Source: a bacterium
GTDB lineage: Bacteria; Patescibacteriota; Minisyncoccia; UBA6257; UBA9933
Assembly (NCBI GenBank): GCA_030693235.1
Contig: JAUYBE010000012.1
Coordinates: 1 to 39,598 of the forward strand
Reading direction: 5' to 3'
Length of the DNA stretch: 39,598 bases
The notes under the pieces are model-generated. The model searched no databases. It was not told where the DNA came from and saw nothing but the letters and a program-made list of their open reading frames with translations. Positions 24,364-33,528 of the stretch are shown one piece after another. A program made the translations under genes and the position numbers. Every line of letters starts with the position of its first letter. The stretch's first letter is position 1.

Positions 24364-26079
24364 ATGGATGTTAAGGACTTGCTGAAAGAAATTCAGAAAA
24401 ATAGAGATATCCCCAAAAACGAAACGATTTTAATTAATCGCGCTTTTGATTTCGCCCAAAAAGCCCATCAAAATCAAAAAAGAAAATCCAACGAACCTTA
24501 TTTTGTTCATTGCTTTGAAACTGCTTTAAAAGTCGCCGAGTGGCGGCTTGACGCCGAGACCGTTGCCGCCGCCCTGCTTCACGATACCGTAGAAGACGCC
24601 GGAATAAATCTTGAAGAAATTAAAAAAGAATTCGGGGAAGAAATCGCTTTCTTGGTTGAAGGCGTAACCAAGCTTGGTCGCTTAAAATACCGAACGTCCG
24701 AAGAAAAACAAGCGGAAAATCTCAGAAAAATGTTTTTAGCCATCAGCCGCGACATCAGAGTCATTCTTATTAAATTAGCCGACCGCCTTCACAATATGAA
24801 AACCTTGAAATTCCTGCCTCCTCAAAAACAAAAAAGGATCGCTCTGGAAACCTCGGAAATTTACGCGCCTTTGGCTTATCGCTTGGGAATGGCCAATTTG
24901 GCCGGCGAATTGGAAGATTTGGCTTTCCCTTATCTTCGTCCCGATGAATATAAATGGCTTATTGAAAACGTTAAAGAAAAATACGAAGAGAGAGAGAAAT
25001 ACTTAGAGAGGGTCAAAATTGTCGCTGAAAAAGTTTTTAAAGAAAATAACATTGAGCTGATAAGCATTGACGCCCGCTCCAAACACTATTCCAGTCTGTA
25101 TAAAAAACTTTTCCGTTCCGATATGAACTTGGAACAAGTTTATGACTTGGTTGCTTTGAGAATTATCGTCAAAAACATTGAGGAGTGTTACGCGACCTTG
25201 GGGATCATTCATCAACTCTGGCCGCCCTTGCCCGGCCGAATCAAAGATTATATCGCCTTGCCCAAACCCAATGGTTATCGCAGTCTCCATACTACGGTTT
25301 TTTGTCTTGATAATAAGCCCACCGAATTTCAAATCCGCACCTTGGAGATGCACGAAGAAGCGGAAAACGGCATTGCCGCTTACTGGGCTTACTCTCAAGC
25401 GAAAGACACTAAAAATTACCAAGAGGGTAAAACGATTTTTGCCGAAAAAAAAGAATTGGCATGGATCAAGCAATTGAAAAATTGGCAAAAAGAAGTGTCC
25501 GGTTCGGAAGAATTTTTAAATTCGCTTAAAATTGATTTTTTAAAAAATCGGATATTTGTTATTACGCCGAAAGGGGAAGTTGTTGACCTGCCGGCCGGCG
25601 CCACGCCAATTGATTTCGCCTACCAAATTCATTCAGAAATCGGCGATCAATGTATCGGCGCCAAAGTTAACGGCAGAATAACATCTTTGGACCACGAACT
25701 TCAATCGGGCGACTTGGTTGAAATTCTCATCCAAAAAAGCAAAAAACCGTCGGAGTCTTGGCTAAAATTCATCAAAACCGACCAAGCTCGAAGAAAAATC
25801 AAAGCCGGCTTGCGAAAATTGCCGGAAAGAAAGCAAAAGCTTCAAACGGAGTTTCTAATTACGGCCGCTGACCGAGTCGGACTCTTAAAAGACATTTCCG
25901 CGATTATTTCCCGATCTCACGTTAATATGGTAAGAGTCAATATTCCTCAAACAAGCCACTTTCCTATCATAAAAATCCGCTGCGCTTTAAACGACAAAGA
26001 AAAAATTGAAAAACTGATTTTAAAGCTTAAAAAAATAAAGGGGGTGAAAGAGATAAATTATAAATTGGTAGTTGTTTGA
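24364..26079 (+). CDS. rel: Bifunctional (p)ppGpp synthetase/hydrolase (RelA/SpoT)
   Basis: HD domain YFVHCFETALKVAEWRLDAETVAAALLHDTVED; synthetase LPGRIKDYIALPKPNGYRSLHTTVF; TGS ITPKGEVVDLPAGATPIDFAYQIHSEIG. Confidence 0.96.
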   Translation: MDVKDLLKEIQKNRDIPKNETILINRAFDFAQKAHQNQKRKSNEPYFVHCFETALKVAEWRLDAETVAAALLHDTVEDAGINLEEIKKEFGEEIAFLVEGVTKLGRLKYRTSEEKQAENLRKMFLAISRDIRVILIKLADRLHNMKTLKFLPPQKQKRIALETSEIYAPLAYRLGMANLAGELEDLAFPYLRPDEYKWLIENVKEKYEEREKYLERVKIVAEKVFKENNIELISIDARSKHYSSLYKKLFRSDMNLEQVYDLVALRIIVKNIEECYATLGIIHQLWPPLPGRIKDYIALPKPNGYRSLHTTVFCLDNKPTEFQIRTLEMHEEAENGIAAYWAYSQAKDTKNYQEGKTIFAEKKELAWIKQLKNWQKEVSGSEEFLNSLKIDFLKNRIFVITPKGEVVDLPAGATPIDFAYQIHSEIGDQCIGAKVNGRITSLDHELQSGDLVEILIQKSKKPSESWLKFIKTDQARRKIKAGLRKLPERKQKLQTEFLITAADRVGLLKDISAIISRSHVNMVRVNIPQTSHFPIIKIRCALNDKEKIEKLILKLKKIKGVKEINYKLVVV

Positions 26080-26144
26080 CAAATCTTTTAAACTCCATTA
26101 TTATTCTTTTTAGTAAATTTAAAAAAAGAAAGGGGGTGAGAATA

Positions 26145-26474
26145 ATGGACTTTACGGGTTTAACGGCAAGATTGGCAGACATTCGAGAAAAAGTTGTTAG
26201 CGTTATTGGACAGATAAACGTGGTTGCTGGCGGGGAACCCTTTTACGCAAGATTTTTCCTTGTCAAAAACAAACACATAATCGGTTTAGTTGACGATTTG
26301 CGCGTGAATGGATATAAAATCATATTTAATCTGACTGAGGAAAAACTGATTAATAAGAGGGTTAACCAGAAAATTTCTAAGAAGGAGGTAAATTTTGAAG
26401 AAATTCTAAGAATAGAAGTTTTCAAGACTGCATCCGGAAAGCCGATGTTTATCGAAGGTGAAAAAACAGAATAG
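26145..26474 (+). CDS. Conserved hypothetical protein (109 aa from the SD-preceded ATG)
   Basis: Strong SD AAAGGGGGTGAG 5 nt before ATG at 26145; the track start (26076) is probably too far upstream. Confidence 0.65.
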   Translation: MDFTGLTARLADIREKVVSVIGQINVVAGGEPFYARFFLVKNKHIIGLVDDLRVNGYKIIFNLTEEKLINKRVNQKISKKEVNFEEILRIEVFKTASGKPMFIEGEKTE

Positions 26475-26514
26475 AGGAAAACGAAATATGAACTCGGATA
26501 ATTGCCAAAAGAAA

Positions 26515-26550
26515 AAGCCCGCTGAAATCAAAAAGAAAGTAAGCGGGCTC
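26515..26550. terminator. Intrinsic terminator hairpin
   Basis: AAAAAGCCCGCT ... AGCGGGCTCAATTT stem flanked by A-rich and T-rich tracts, between convergent genes. Confidence 0.7.
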
Positions 26551-26553
26551 AAT

Positions 26554-27060
26554 TTATTTGGGAAGGAGTTTTTTAATTAGAAAGGCGCTTATCAGGCCGA
26601 TTCCGGCGCCCACCAAAATATCTAAAGGCCAGTGGACGCCGACAAAAATTCTCGCCAAACCCATAAATAAAGATAAAGTAAGAATCCACCAACCCCATTT
26701 CCTGTTAAAATAAAAAACCGCCAAAGCCAAAGCGAAAAAAGCAGCTGCGTGCCCCGAAGGAAACGAACCGGTTGAAGTATGGGCGATTAACGGCTGAATT
26801 TCCAAAACCAAAAACGGCCGCGGTTGATAATAGAAAAATCTTATTATTTCAGTAATAATGCCGCGAGCCAAAATCACCGAAAGAATCGCCAAAGAAAAAA
26901 AATAAATCCGTTGTCTTTGGTCTTTTATTTTAATCAAAAGAATAATGGCGGTTACCGCCAAAAAATACCCAGAATAATTCGCCAAGAAAATACCCAGCCA
27001 ATCCAATGGCCACCATTTGCCAGAAAGACCATTTATAAAATTAAAAAAAGAAGTGTTCAT
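26554..27060 (-). CDS. PAP2 family phosphatase (undecaprenyl-PP phosphatase-like)
   Basis: RFFYYQPRPF ... GSFPSGHAAAFFALA ... GLARIFVGVHWPLDILVGAGIG. Confidence 0.93.
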   Translation of the reverse strand: MNTSFFNFINGLSGKWWPLDWLGIFLANYSGYFLAVTAIILLIKIKDQRQRIYFFSLAILSVILARGIITEIIRFFYYQPRPFLVLEIQPLIAHTSTGSFPSGHAAAFFALALAVFYFNRKWGWWILTLSLFMGLARIFVGVHWPLDILVGAGIGLISAFLIKKLLPK

Positions 27061-27067
27061 TTAATTA

Positions 27068-27736
27068 CTAATTACTAATTTGCGGTTGATAAATTACTTG
27101 CCTGATTATCTTTATTTCCTTCCCCAAGAATCTTTTAACTTTAAGCTCAAAAGTGTTGATTCCTATCTGAAGCGAAAAGTCTTTTTCAAACCGGCCGTTT
27201 TCTTCGGGTAAAACCTCTTCGCCGTTTATAACCAATTTATCTCCGGCGCTAACTTCCCCCGAAAGCCTGATTGTCTGATTATTGATTATGGCGCCGTCAA
27301 CCGGAGGATTCGTAATTTCGATTTTAGGAACTCCCAAAAAACCTGAGGCTTGCCAGATTAAACAAAAAATAATTAAAACGAGAATAATTCCCGACACGAT
27401 AACGATTTTTTTTGTCAAAATATTTAAAGCATAACGATTAGACGGCAGCTTATCCGAAGAACCCGAGGTTTTCAGCGACTGCAATGAAATTTCTTGCTTG
27501 TAAGCCCTTAAAAGCAAGTTGGTATCTATTTTTAAAACATCGGCGATTTTAACCAAATAACCGCGAATGTAAGGAGCCGAAGGAAGTTCTATCAAGTCGT
27601 CGTCACTTAAAGCGATTAAATAATTCAACGGAATGTCTGTTAATTCCGACAGTTTCCCCGTGTTTAAATTACGAATCTTTAATGCCTCAATAATAATCTC
27701 GCCCAAAGTTTTAAACTGATTGTTGGTCATTTTCAA
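27068..27736 (-). CDS. RodZ-like HTH membrane protein
   Basis: N-terminal HTH (LGEIIIEALKIRNLNTGKLSELTDIPLNYLIALS), one TM, extracellular beta domain. Confidence 0.8.
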   Translation of the reverse strand: MKMTNNQFKTLGEIIIEALKIRNLNTGKLSELTDIPLNYLIALSDDDLIELPSAPYIRGYLVKIADVLKIDTNLLLRAYKQEISLQSLKTSGSSDKLPSNRYALNILTKKIVIVSGIILVLIIFCLIWQASGFLGVPKIEITNPPVDGAIINNQTIRLSGEVSAGDKLVINGEEVLPEENGRFEKDFSLQIGINTFELKVKRFLGKEIKIIRQVIYQPQISN

Positions 27737-29762
27737 TATACACCTCTCTCGGCTTGGCGCCTTCGCCGGGCCCGATAATCCCCTTATCTTCCATTATATC
27801 AAGAAGGCGGGCAGCCCGAGCATAGCCGACTTTTAAACGACGCTGAAGAAGCGAGGCCGAGGCTTTTTTAGCCTCGCTAACCACTCTAATCGCTTCGTCA
27901 AAAAGTTCGTCCTCTTCATCGCCGGAATATTTTTCAAGCGCTTCTTCGGAAATCGCGCCGTTTGAAAAATCTCCGTTTTCTAGAATCAGTATTCCCTCTT
28001 TCTCCCAAAAACTATCATTATTTTCCCTGATAAAATCCGTAACTTTTTTAACCTCTTCCTCGGTTATATAGGCGCCTTGAATTCTTTTCGGCTTGGAAGA
28101 TTCCGACGAAACATAAAGCATGTCTCCGCCTCCCAATAATTTTTCGGCTCCAGCAATATCTAAAATAGTCCGGGAATCAACTTGGCTTGGCAATTGCAAA
28201 GCGATTCTTGTGGTAATATTCGCCTTAATTAGGCCGGTAACAACTTCTACCGAAGGCCGTTGAGTGGAAAGAACCAAATGAATTCCGGTTGCCCGCGACA
28301 TTTGAGCCAATCGAATAATAGAGCCTTCAATTTCTCTGCCATAAGAGAACATTAAATCAGCCAATTCATCAACCACAATTAAAATATAAGGCAAAGAATC
28401 TTCGGGTTTTTTCTTGTTATAACTTTGAATATCGCGGGAGCCGGCTTTTAAAAGCAATTCATATCTCCTGTCCATTTCCTGAATCGTCCAACGAAAAACC
28501 GCCATGGCTTTTTTGGGATTAATAATCACCGGCGAAACAAGATGGGGCAGGTTATTATAAATTGAAAGCTCCACCCTTTTGGGATCGATCAAAAGCAAGC
28601 GAAGAGTCTGGGGCGAATTTTTATAAAGCAAAGAAATTAAAAGCGAGTGGATGGCGATTGATTTACCGCTGCCCGTCGTGCCGGCAATTAAAAGGTGCGG
28701 CATTTTATCAATGTTGGCGAAAATCGGCTCGCCGTTGACATCCCTCCCAAGAACAAAACCGATCGGACCGGAGCCGGAAAATTCCGGATAAGCCATTAAA
28801 CTGCCGAGTCTTACCAAGGCGCTGGCTTTATTGGGGACCTCTATCCCAACCAAAGACTTGCCAGGGATCGGCGCTTCGATTCTGATCGGATGAGCTGCCA
28901 AAGCCAAAGCCAAATCCTGATTTAACGTCATAATTCGCGAAATCTTGACGCCTTCGGCCGGCTTCAAAGTATAACGCGTCACTTTGGGCCCGATGTTAAT
29001 TTCTCCCATTTCCACCGGAATGCCGAAACTTTCCAAGGTTCTTTTGATAATATTGGCATTGGCCCGAATATCGCCGGATGTCGGTTTTTCAATGGAAGAT
29101 TTTAATAAATCCAAAGGCGGAGGCGTATAATTCTTAAAAGTTTTCGGCAAAGCGGTTTTTTCAGAACGCGGAGGCTCAATAATTTTCTCGTTAATTTTTT
29201 CCTGAACCGCGACGGGCGCAATCATCGGCTCGCTGACTTTTAACGGTTCGGGCGCTTCCACGGATTTTTCCCATTTTTTTATTTTAATTGGAAGATCGAG
29301 AGTGATAAGAAAAGAAACAACTGCCACTACTGAAACGATGACAAGCGAAGCGATATAACCGAAAGGAATTTCCAAAAATCCAACGAAGTCGCCGATTAAT
29401 CCAGCGCTGTCCGGGAAAACAATATCTATCAAGCCTAGGCCGGCCAACACAAAAAAAACAGCCCCGAGAAAAGCGGTTTTATGAATCCTCTGGCGCTCTG
29501 AAACCAAGAACACGCCTGCCATAATCAAAAAAATCAAAGGCAAAAGATAATATCCCCAGCCAAAAAGCCCTTCAAAAATCCGGAATAATAAATTACCGAA
29601 CGGTCCGGCATTATTAAAGCTGGCCAAGACCAAAACCGCGGCAATGCCGAAAAAAACCACCGCCCAAATGCTTTTTTTGGTTTCCGGGTTAAGCCGAAAA
29701 TCATTGGACTTGTCTTCTAATAACTCTTTCTTGAGTTTCTTTTCACGATTTTTCTTTGCCAT
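27711..29762 (-). CDS. ftsK: FtsK/SpoIIIE DNA translocase
   Basis: HLLIAGTTGSGKSIAIHSLLISLLYKNSPQTLRLLLIDPKRVELS, GIHLVLSTQRPSVEVVTGLIKANITTRIALQ, C-terminal gamma domain. Confidence 0.97.
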   Translation of the reverse strand: MAKKNREKKLKKELLEDKSNDFRLNPETKKSIWAVVFFGIAAVLVLASFNNAGPFGNLLFRIFEGLFGWGYYLLPLIFLIMAGVFLVSERQRIHKTAFLGAVFFVLAGLGLIDIVFPDSAGLIGDFVGFLEIPFGYIASLVIVSVVAVVSFLITLDLPIKIKKWEKSVEAPEPLKVSEPMIAPVAVQEKINEKIIEPPRSEKTALPKTFKNYTPPPLDLLKSSIEKPTSGDIRANANIIKRTLESFGIPVEMGEINIGPKVTRYTLKPAEGVKISRIMTLNQDLALALAAHPIRIEAPIPGKSLVGIEVPNKASALVRLGSLMAYPEFSGSGPIGFVLGRDVNGEPIFANIDKMPHLLIAGTTGSGKSIAIHSLLISLLYKNSPQTLRLLLIDPKRVELSIYNNLPHLVSPVIINPKKAMAVFRWTIQEMDRRYELLLKAGSRDIQSYNKKKPEDSLPYILIVVDELADLMFSYGREIEGSIIRLAQMSRATGIHLVLSTQRPSVEVVTGLIKANITTRIALQLPSQVDSRTILDIAGAEKLLGGGDMLYVSSESSKPKRIQGAYITEEEVKKVTDFIRENNDSFWEKEGILILENGDFSNGAISEEALEKYSGDEEDELFDEAIRVVSEAKKASASLLQRRLKVGYARAARLLDIMEDKGIIGPGEGAKPREVYIENDQQSV

Positions 29763-29804
29763 TTATTTTGATTAAACACTAAAATCGGTTAAAATTCAAG
29801 AACA

Positions 29805-30215
29805 ATGAACCTGAAAATTTTTAACTCCTATGACATCCGCGGCAAATATCCGGAGGAGATAAATGAAAAAGTGGTGGCTGAAATTGTTGGGGCTCTAAAA
29901 AAATATTATTTGTCAAAGGTTAATAGTCAAAGGTCAACGGTCAAAGCAATCGTCGGCCGCGATGCTCGCTTAAGTTCGCCAAAACTTTATCGTGCGGCGA
30001 TAAAACAACTTACAACTGACAACTTACAACTGATAACTATTCCTGTCGGTTTGGCGACGACACCTATGCTTTATTTTCTAGTAAACCATTTTAACGCCGA
30101 TCTCGGAATAATAATAACAGCCAGCCATAATCCAAAAGAATATAACGGACTAAAAATTGTCGGTAAAAAAGCGATGCCGATGAGTGGAAAGGAGATTTTA
30201 AAATGGACTATATAA
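29805..30215 (+). CDS. Phosphomannomutase/phosphoglucomutase, N-terminal part (catalytic serine)
   Basis: FNSYDIRGKYPEEINE, VGRDARLSSPKLYRAA, IIITASHNPKEYNGLKIVGK. Confidence 0.9.
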   Translation: MNLKIFNSYDIRGKYPEEINEKVVAEIVGALKKYYLSKVNSQRSTVKAIVGRDARLSSPKLYRAAIKQLTTDNLQLITIPVGLATTPMLYFLVNHFNADLGIIITASHNPKEYNGLKIVGKKAMPMSGKEILKWTI

Positions 30216-31117
30216 AAATTTACGCTAATTTTCTAAAAAAGTTTCTTAAACCTCAATGCAAATTAAAGGTTGTTTTTGACTGCTCCAACGGAACAGCGGG
30301 AATTATACTTAAAAACTTAAAAACTGAAAAACTGAAAGCGATTTTAATTAACCAAAAACCTGATGGTAATTTTCCAGCCCATGGACCGAATCCTTTAATG
30401 CCCGACGCTCTAAAACAGATTCAAAAAGCCGTTATAAAACACAAAGCAGATTTCGGCGCAATTTTTGACGCCGACGCTGATCGGGTATTTTTCATTGATA
30501 ACTTTGGCCGCTTTGTTAATCCAGATATAATCGCCCGGCTTTTAATTTGGCATCTAAAACCCAAAAAGGTGATCATCGATATCCGAACAGGATGGCAAGT
30601 AAAAAAGTCAAAAGTTAAAAGTCAAAAGTTAAAAGTCGTCGTATCTCGGGTGGGTCATTATTTTATTAAAAAATTAATGCGAAAAATCAAGGCCGATTTC
30701 GCAGCTGAATATTCCGGCCACTACTACTTTAAAAAATTCTTTTACGCCGATTCCGGAATTTTAGCGGCCATTGAAGCGATTAACGCGGTTTCAAAATTAC
30801 CGCATAAGTTGTCTGATTTTATCGATTTACTGCCGCAATACTATCGCTCATCTGAATTAAATTTAAAATTTAATTCAGCGCGGAACTACGCAGAACATGA
30901 CACAGAACTACGCAGAATGATGAGAAAAATAGAACAAAAATTTAAAAAACAGGTAATAAAAATTTCGCATCTTGACGGCCTAACGATGGAATTTGAAGAA
31001 TGGTGGTTTAATCTCCGGCCTTCCAACACCGAACCGCTAATCAGATTAAGTGTCGAAGCGGCTTCAAAAAATTTATTGAATCAAAAAACCAAAGAATTGC
31101 AAAAATTGCTTGTATAA
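30203..31117 (+). CDS. Phosphomannomutase/phosphoglucomutase, C-terminal part
   Basis: VVFDCSNGTAG, AIFDADADRVFFID, AEYSGHYYFKKFFYADSG, RPSNTEPLIRLSVEA; AAGGAG 8 nt before its ATG. Confidence 0.88.
   Translation: MDYIKIYANFLKKFLKPQCKLKVVFDCSNGTAGIILKNLKTEKLKAILINQKPDGNFPAHGPNPLMPDALKQIQKAVIKHKADFGAIFDADADRVFFIDNFGRFVNPDIIARLLIWHLKPKKVIIDIRTGWQVKKSKVKSQKLKVVVSRVGHYFIKKLMRKIKADFAAEYSGHYYFKKFFYADSGILAAIEAINAVSKLPHKLSDFIDLLPQYYRSSELNLKFNSARNYAEHDTELRRMMRKIEQKFKKQVIKISHLDGLTMEFEEWWFNLRPSNTEPLIRLSVEAASKNLLNQKTKELQKLLV
30603..30637. repeat. Heptanucleotide array in phosphomannomutase
   Basis: AAAAGTC AAAAGTT AAAAGTC AAAAGTT AAAAGTC. Confidence 0.95.
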
Positions 31118-31134
31118 GTATTGAATATAAAATA

Positions 31135-31172
31135 TTAGTCAACCATTACGCGATCGCGTAATGGTTGACTAA
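31135..31172. repeat. 38-bp perfect palindrome (family with 34131-34168)
   Basis: TTAGTCAACCATTACGCGATCGCGTAATGGTTGACTAA. Confidence 0.95.
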
Positions 31173-31173
31173 A

Positions 31174-32025
31174 TTATTTTGTTTTTAAAATATTGATTTT
31201 TTTATTATCAATTACCAGCTTAATCGTTCCATTTTTATCGGTGCGGAAAATTTGGGAGCCGATTGAAACCAGCCTATTTAAAGTTTCGTTAGTCGGATGG
31301 CCGTAAGAATTCTTGCCGACCCCGATAACTGAAATCTTCGGCATCGCTTTTTTTAAAAAATTTTCGCTGGTGGAAAATTTCGAGCCGTGATGGCTGATTT
31401 TTAAAACATCAACGCTCAAATCGCGATTTTTAATTAAATAATCCTCTATCTTTTTATCGATGTCGCCGGTAAATAAAATTTTAACTTCTTCATTTTCAAA
31501 TTTCATCACCAGAGTTGTATCGTTTAATTCGGCGCTTTGAAGCAGATTTTTTGAGGGCGACAACATATCAAAACGATTTTTAAGATATTTTATTTTATCA
31601 TTCTCGGCAAGAACGACTGTCGCAATTTTATTCTCTTTGATTATTCTTTCTAAATCTAGAAAAGCCGGCGCGCTCCCTCGCCGGCCGTTAAAAATAAAAG
31701 CGCCAACTTGGTATCTTTTTAAAACGTCTATCAGGCCGCCAAAGTGGTCTAGTTCGGGGTGCGAAAGAACAACCAAATCAATATAACGATCAGTCGGCCC
31801 CAAAACCGAAGACAATTCTTTTAAAACCTTATTATTTGGTCCACCGTCAATTAAAATTTTTACATTGCCCGGCAAAATCGCCATTTGAGAATCTCCCTGC
31901 CCGACATTCAGAAAATAAACTTCCAAATTTTCATTCGGACCGCCAAAAACAATCTGCCCCCAGACAAAAACATCAAAAATAACCAGAAACAAAACTAATA
32001 AAATAATCCGATTATTATTTTTCAT
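31174..32025 (-). CDS. ComEC-type metallo-beta-lactamase domain protein
   Basis: FLNVGQGDSQMAILPGNVKILIDGGPN, LSHPELDHFGGL, LFTGDI, LKISHHGSKFSTS. Confidence 0.92.
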   Translation of the reverse strand: MKNNNRIILLVLFLVIFDVFVWGQIVFGGPNENLEVYFLNVGQGDSQMAILPGNVKILIDGGPNNKVLKELSSVLGPTDRYIDLVVLSHPELDHFGGLIDVLKRYQVGAFIFNGRRGSAPAFLDLERIIKENKIATVVLAENDKIKYLKNRFDMLSPSKNLLQSAELNDTTLVMKFENEEVKILFTGDIDKKIEDYLIKNRDLSVDVLKISHHGSKFSTSENFLKKAMPKISVIGVGKNSYGHPTNETLNRLVSIGSQIFRTDKNGTIKLVIDNKKINILKTK

Positions 32026-32026
32026 A

Positions 32027-32068
32027 CTTCGATAAACTCAGTATGACCCTGAACTTGTTGAAGGGTCA
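32027..32068. repeat. 42-bp imperfect inverted repeat between the comEC parts
   Basis: CTTCGATAAACTCAGTATGACCCTGAACTTGTTGAAGGGTCA (arms CTTCGATAAACTCAG / CTGAACTTGTTGAAG). Confidence 0.85.
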
Positions 32069-32073
32069 TTTAT

Positions 32074-33528
32074 TTACTCCGCCACCGTAACATATTTTAG
32101 ACGACGATGATTATAAATAATAAATATAATTAAAATAAAATAATAAACAGCCGCCAAGGGAATGCTTAATGAACTGATTTGAAAAATACTCAATCCGCCG
32201 AAAAATTTTATAATAAAAGTTTCATAAGACAAAAGTAAATTAACGAACCAGCCGAAAATCAAAGAAAACTCGTATGAAATAAATCCGATAAATCCCAGAA
32301 TAAATCCCAAAGCCATCGTCAAGGGGACAACGCTAAGAATTAAAATATTAGACAGCAATGATACTGCGGAAAAATTTCCAAAATATAAAACCAACAACGG
32401 CAAAACGGCTAATTGCGCCGAAAGAGTGGTTAATAAATTTTCTTTCCAGCCCAAAACTGATTCGTTTTCGACGGAAATCTTCAAAAATTTTTGAATCGCC
32501 GGCTGTAAATAAATAATTCCCAATAAAGCCAAAAAAGACAGTTGGAATCCAACATCAAAACTTAAAACCATGGGGTTATCCAAAATCATTAAAAAGGCCG
32601 CAATAACAATGGCGTTGCGAAAACTATAAAGCCGATTGGCTCGTTTTGCCAATAGAACGATTCCGCCCATTATTGCCGCCCGCACCACCGACGCTTCGGC
32701 GCCGGTCATCGCGACAAAACCGGCAATTATCAAAAGTGTCAGCCAGAAAACCAAGCGCCGCGACGCGAAAAAACTCAAGACATAAGCGACTGCGAGCACT
32801 AAAATTGTGATATTGTAACCGGAAAGAGCCACTAAATGAGTGGTGCCACTTTTGCTCATCGCTTGTTTAAATTCTTTGGAAAATTCGGCTCGCTCGCCCA
32901 AAGTAATACCGGCTAAAAAAGCCGCGTTCTCCTGCGGCAAAACTCTCTGAAAAACTCTTATTGTTTTTTCTTTTAAAGAAAACAGTGATGATTTGATTTT
33001 TGAACCGTGGCCAGAGTTGATAAACTCGGCTTTGGGATAATCAACGATGCCGAAAATTCCTTCTTTGGCCAAATAATTAGCGTAAGAGCCGTCTTCCGGC
33101 TTTTGAACATCTCCTTCTAATTTTATTAAATCGCCGTAATTAAAACTCGGATAGTTTTTAAGTTTTACCAAAACTCTGCCGGAATAAGGCAGCCGCAATT
33201 CAACCGCTAATTTCTGCTGGTTGCCCCGCTCGGGATTTTTTATAACTACGCCTTCAAAATTTATTTTTTGATTAAATATTAAATTAAGATTTTTAATTTG
33301 ATTATCGTCGCGTCCAAAATAATAAAAAGCGCCGACAATAACAAACAAAGACAGCCCTGCCAGCCAAAAAGATTTCATTGATTTTCTAAAATAACCGAAC
33401 AATAAAAACAAAACGGCGGCTAAAATAGCCGCTACCACTATAATTAAAAAACTTAATTTCAAGCTGGCGGCCAAAACGCCAAAAATAAAAAAAACGGCGG
33501 CGCAAAAAGAAATGTCGTGAATTCTCAT
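32074..33528 (-). CDS. comEC: ComEC/Rec2 competence permease domain protein
   Basis: LAGITLGERAEFSKEFKQAMSKSGTTHLVALSGYNITIL, GAEASVVRAAIMGGIVLLAKRANRLY, SFDVGFQLSFLALLGIIYL. Confidence 0.95.
   Translation of the reverse strand: MRIHDISFCAAVFFIFGVLAASLKLSFLIIVVAAILAAVLFLLFGYFRKSMKSFWLAGLSLFVIVGAFYYFGRDDNQIKNLNLIFNQKINFEGVVIKNPERGNQQKLAVELRLPYSGRVLVKLKNYPSFNYGDLIKLEGDVQKPEDGSYANYLAKEGIFGIVDYPKAEFINSGHGSKIKSSLFSLKEKTIRVFQRVLPQENAAFLAGITLGERAEFSKEFKQAMSKSGTTHLVALSGYNITILVLAVAYVLSFFASRRLVFWLTLLIIAGFVAMTGAEASVVRAAIMGGIVLLAKRANRLYSFRNAIVIAAFLMILDNPMVLSFDVGFQLSFLALLGIIYLQPAIQKFLKISVENESVLGWKENLLTTLSAQLAVLPLLVLYFGNFSAVSLLSNILILSVVPLTMALGFILGFIGFISYEFSLIFGWFVNLLLSYETFIIKFFGGLSIFQISSLSIPLAAVYYFILIIFIIYNHRRLKYVTVAE

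Noticed and set aside
26380-26412. Perfect SD AAGGAGGT followed by TTG inside the 26145-26474 ORF
   Set aside because: The downstream TTG frame stops after four codons (LKKF*), so no gene starts there.
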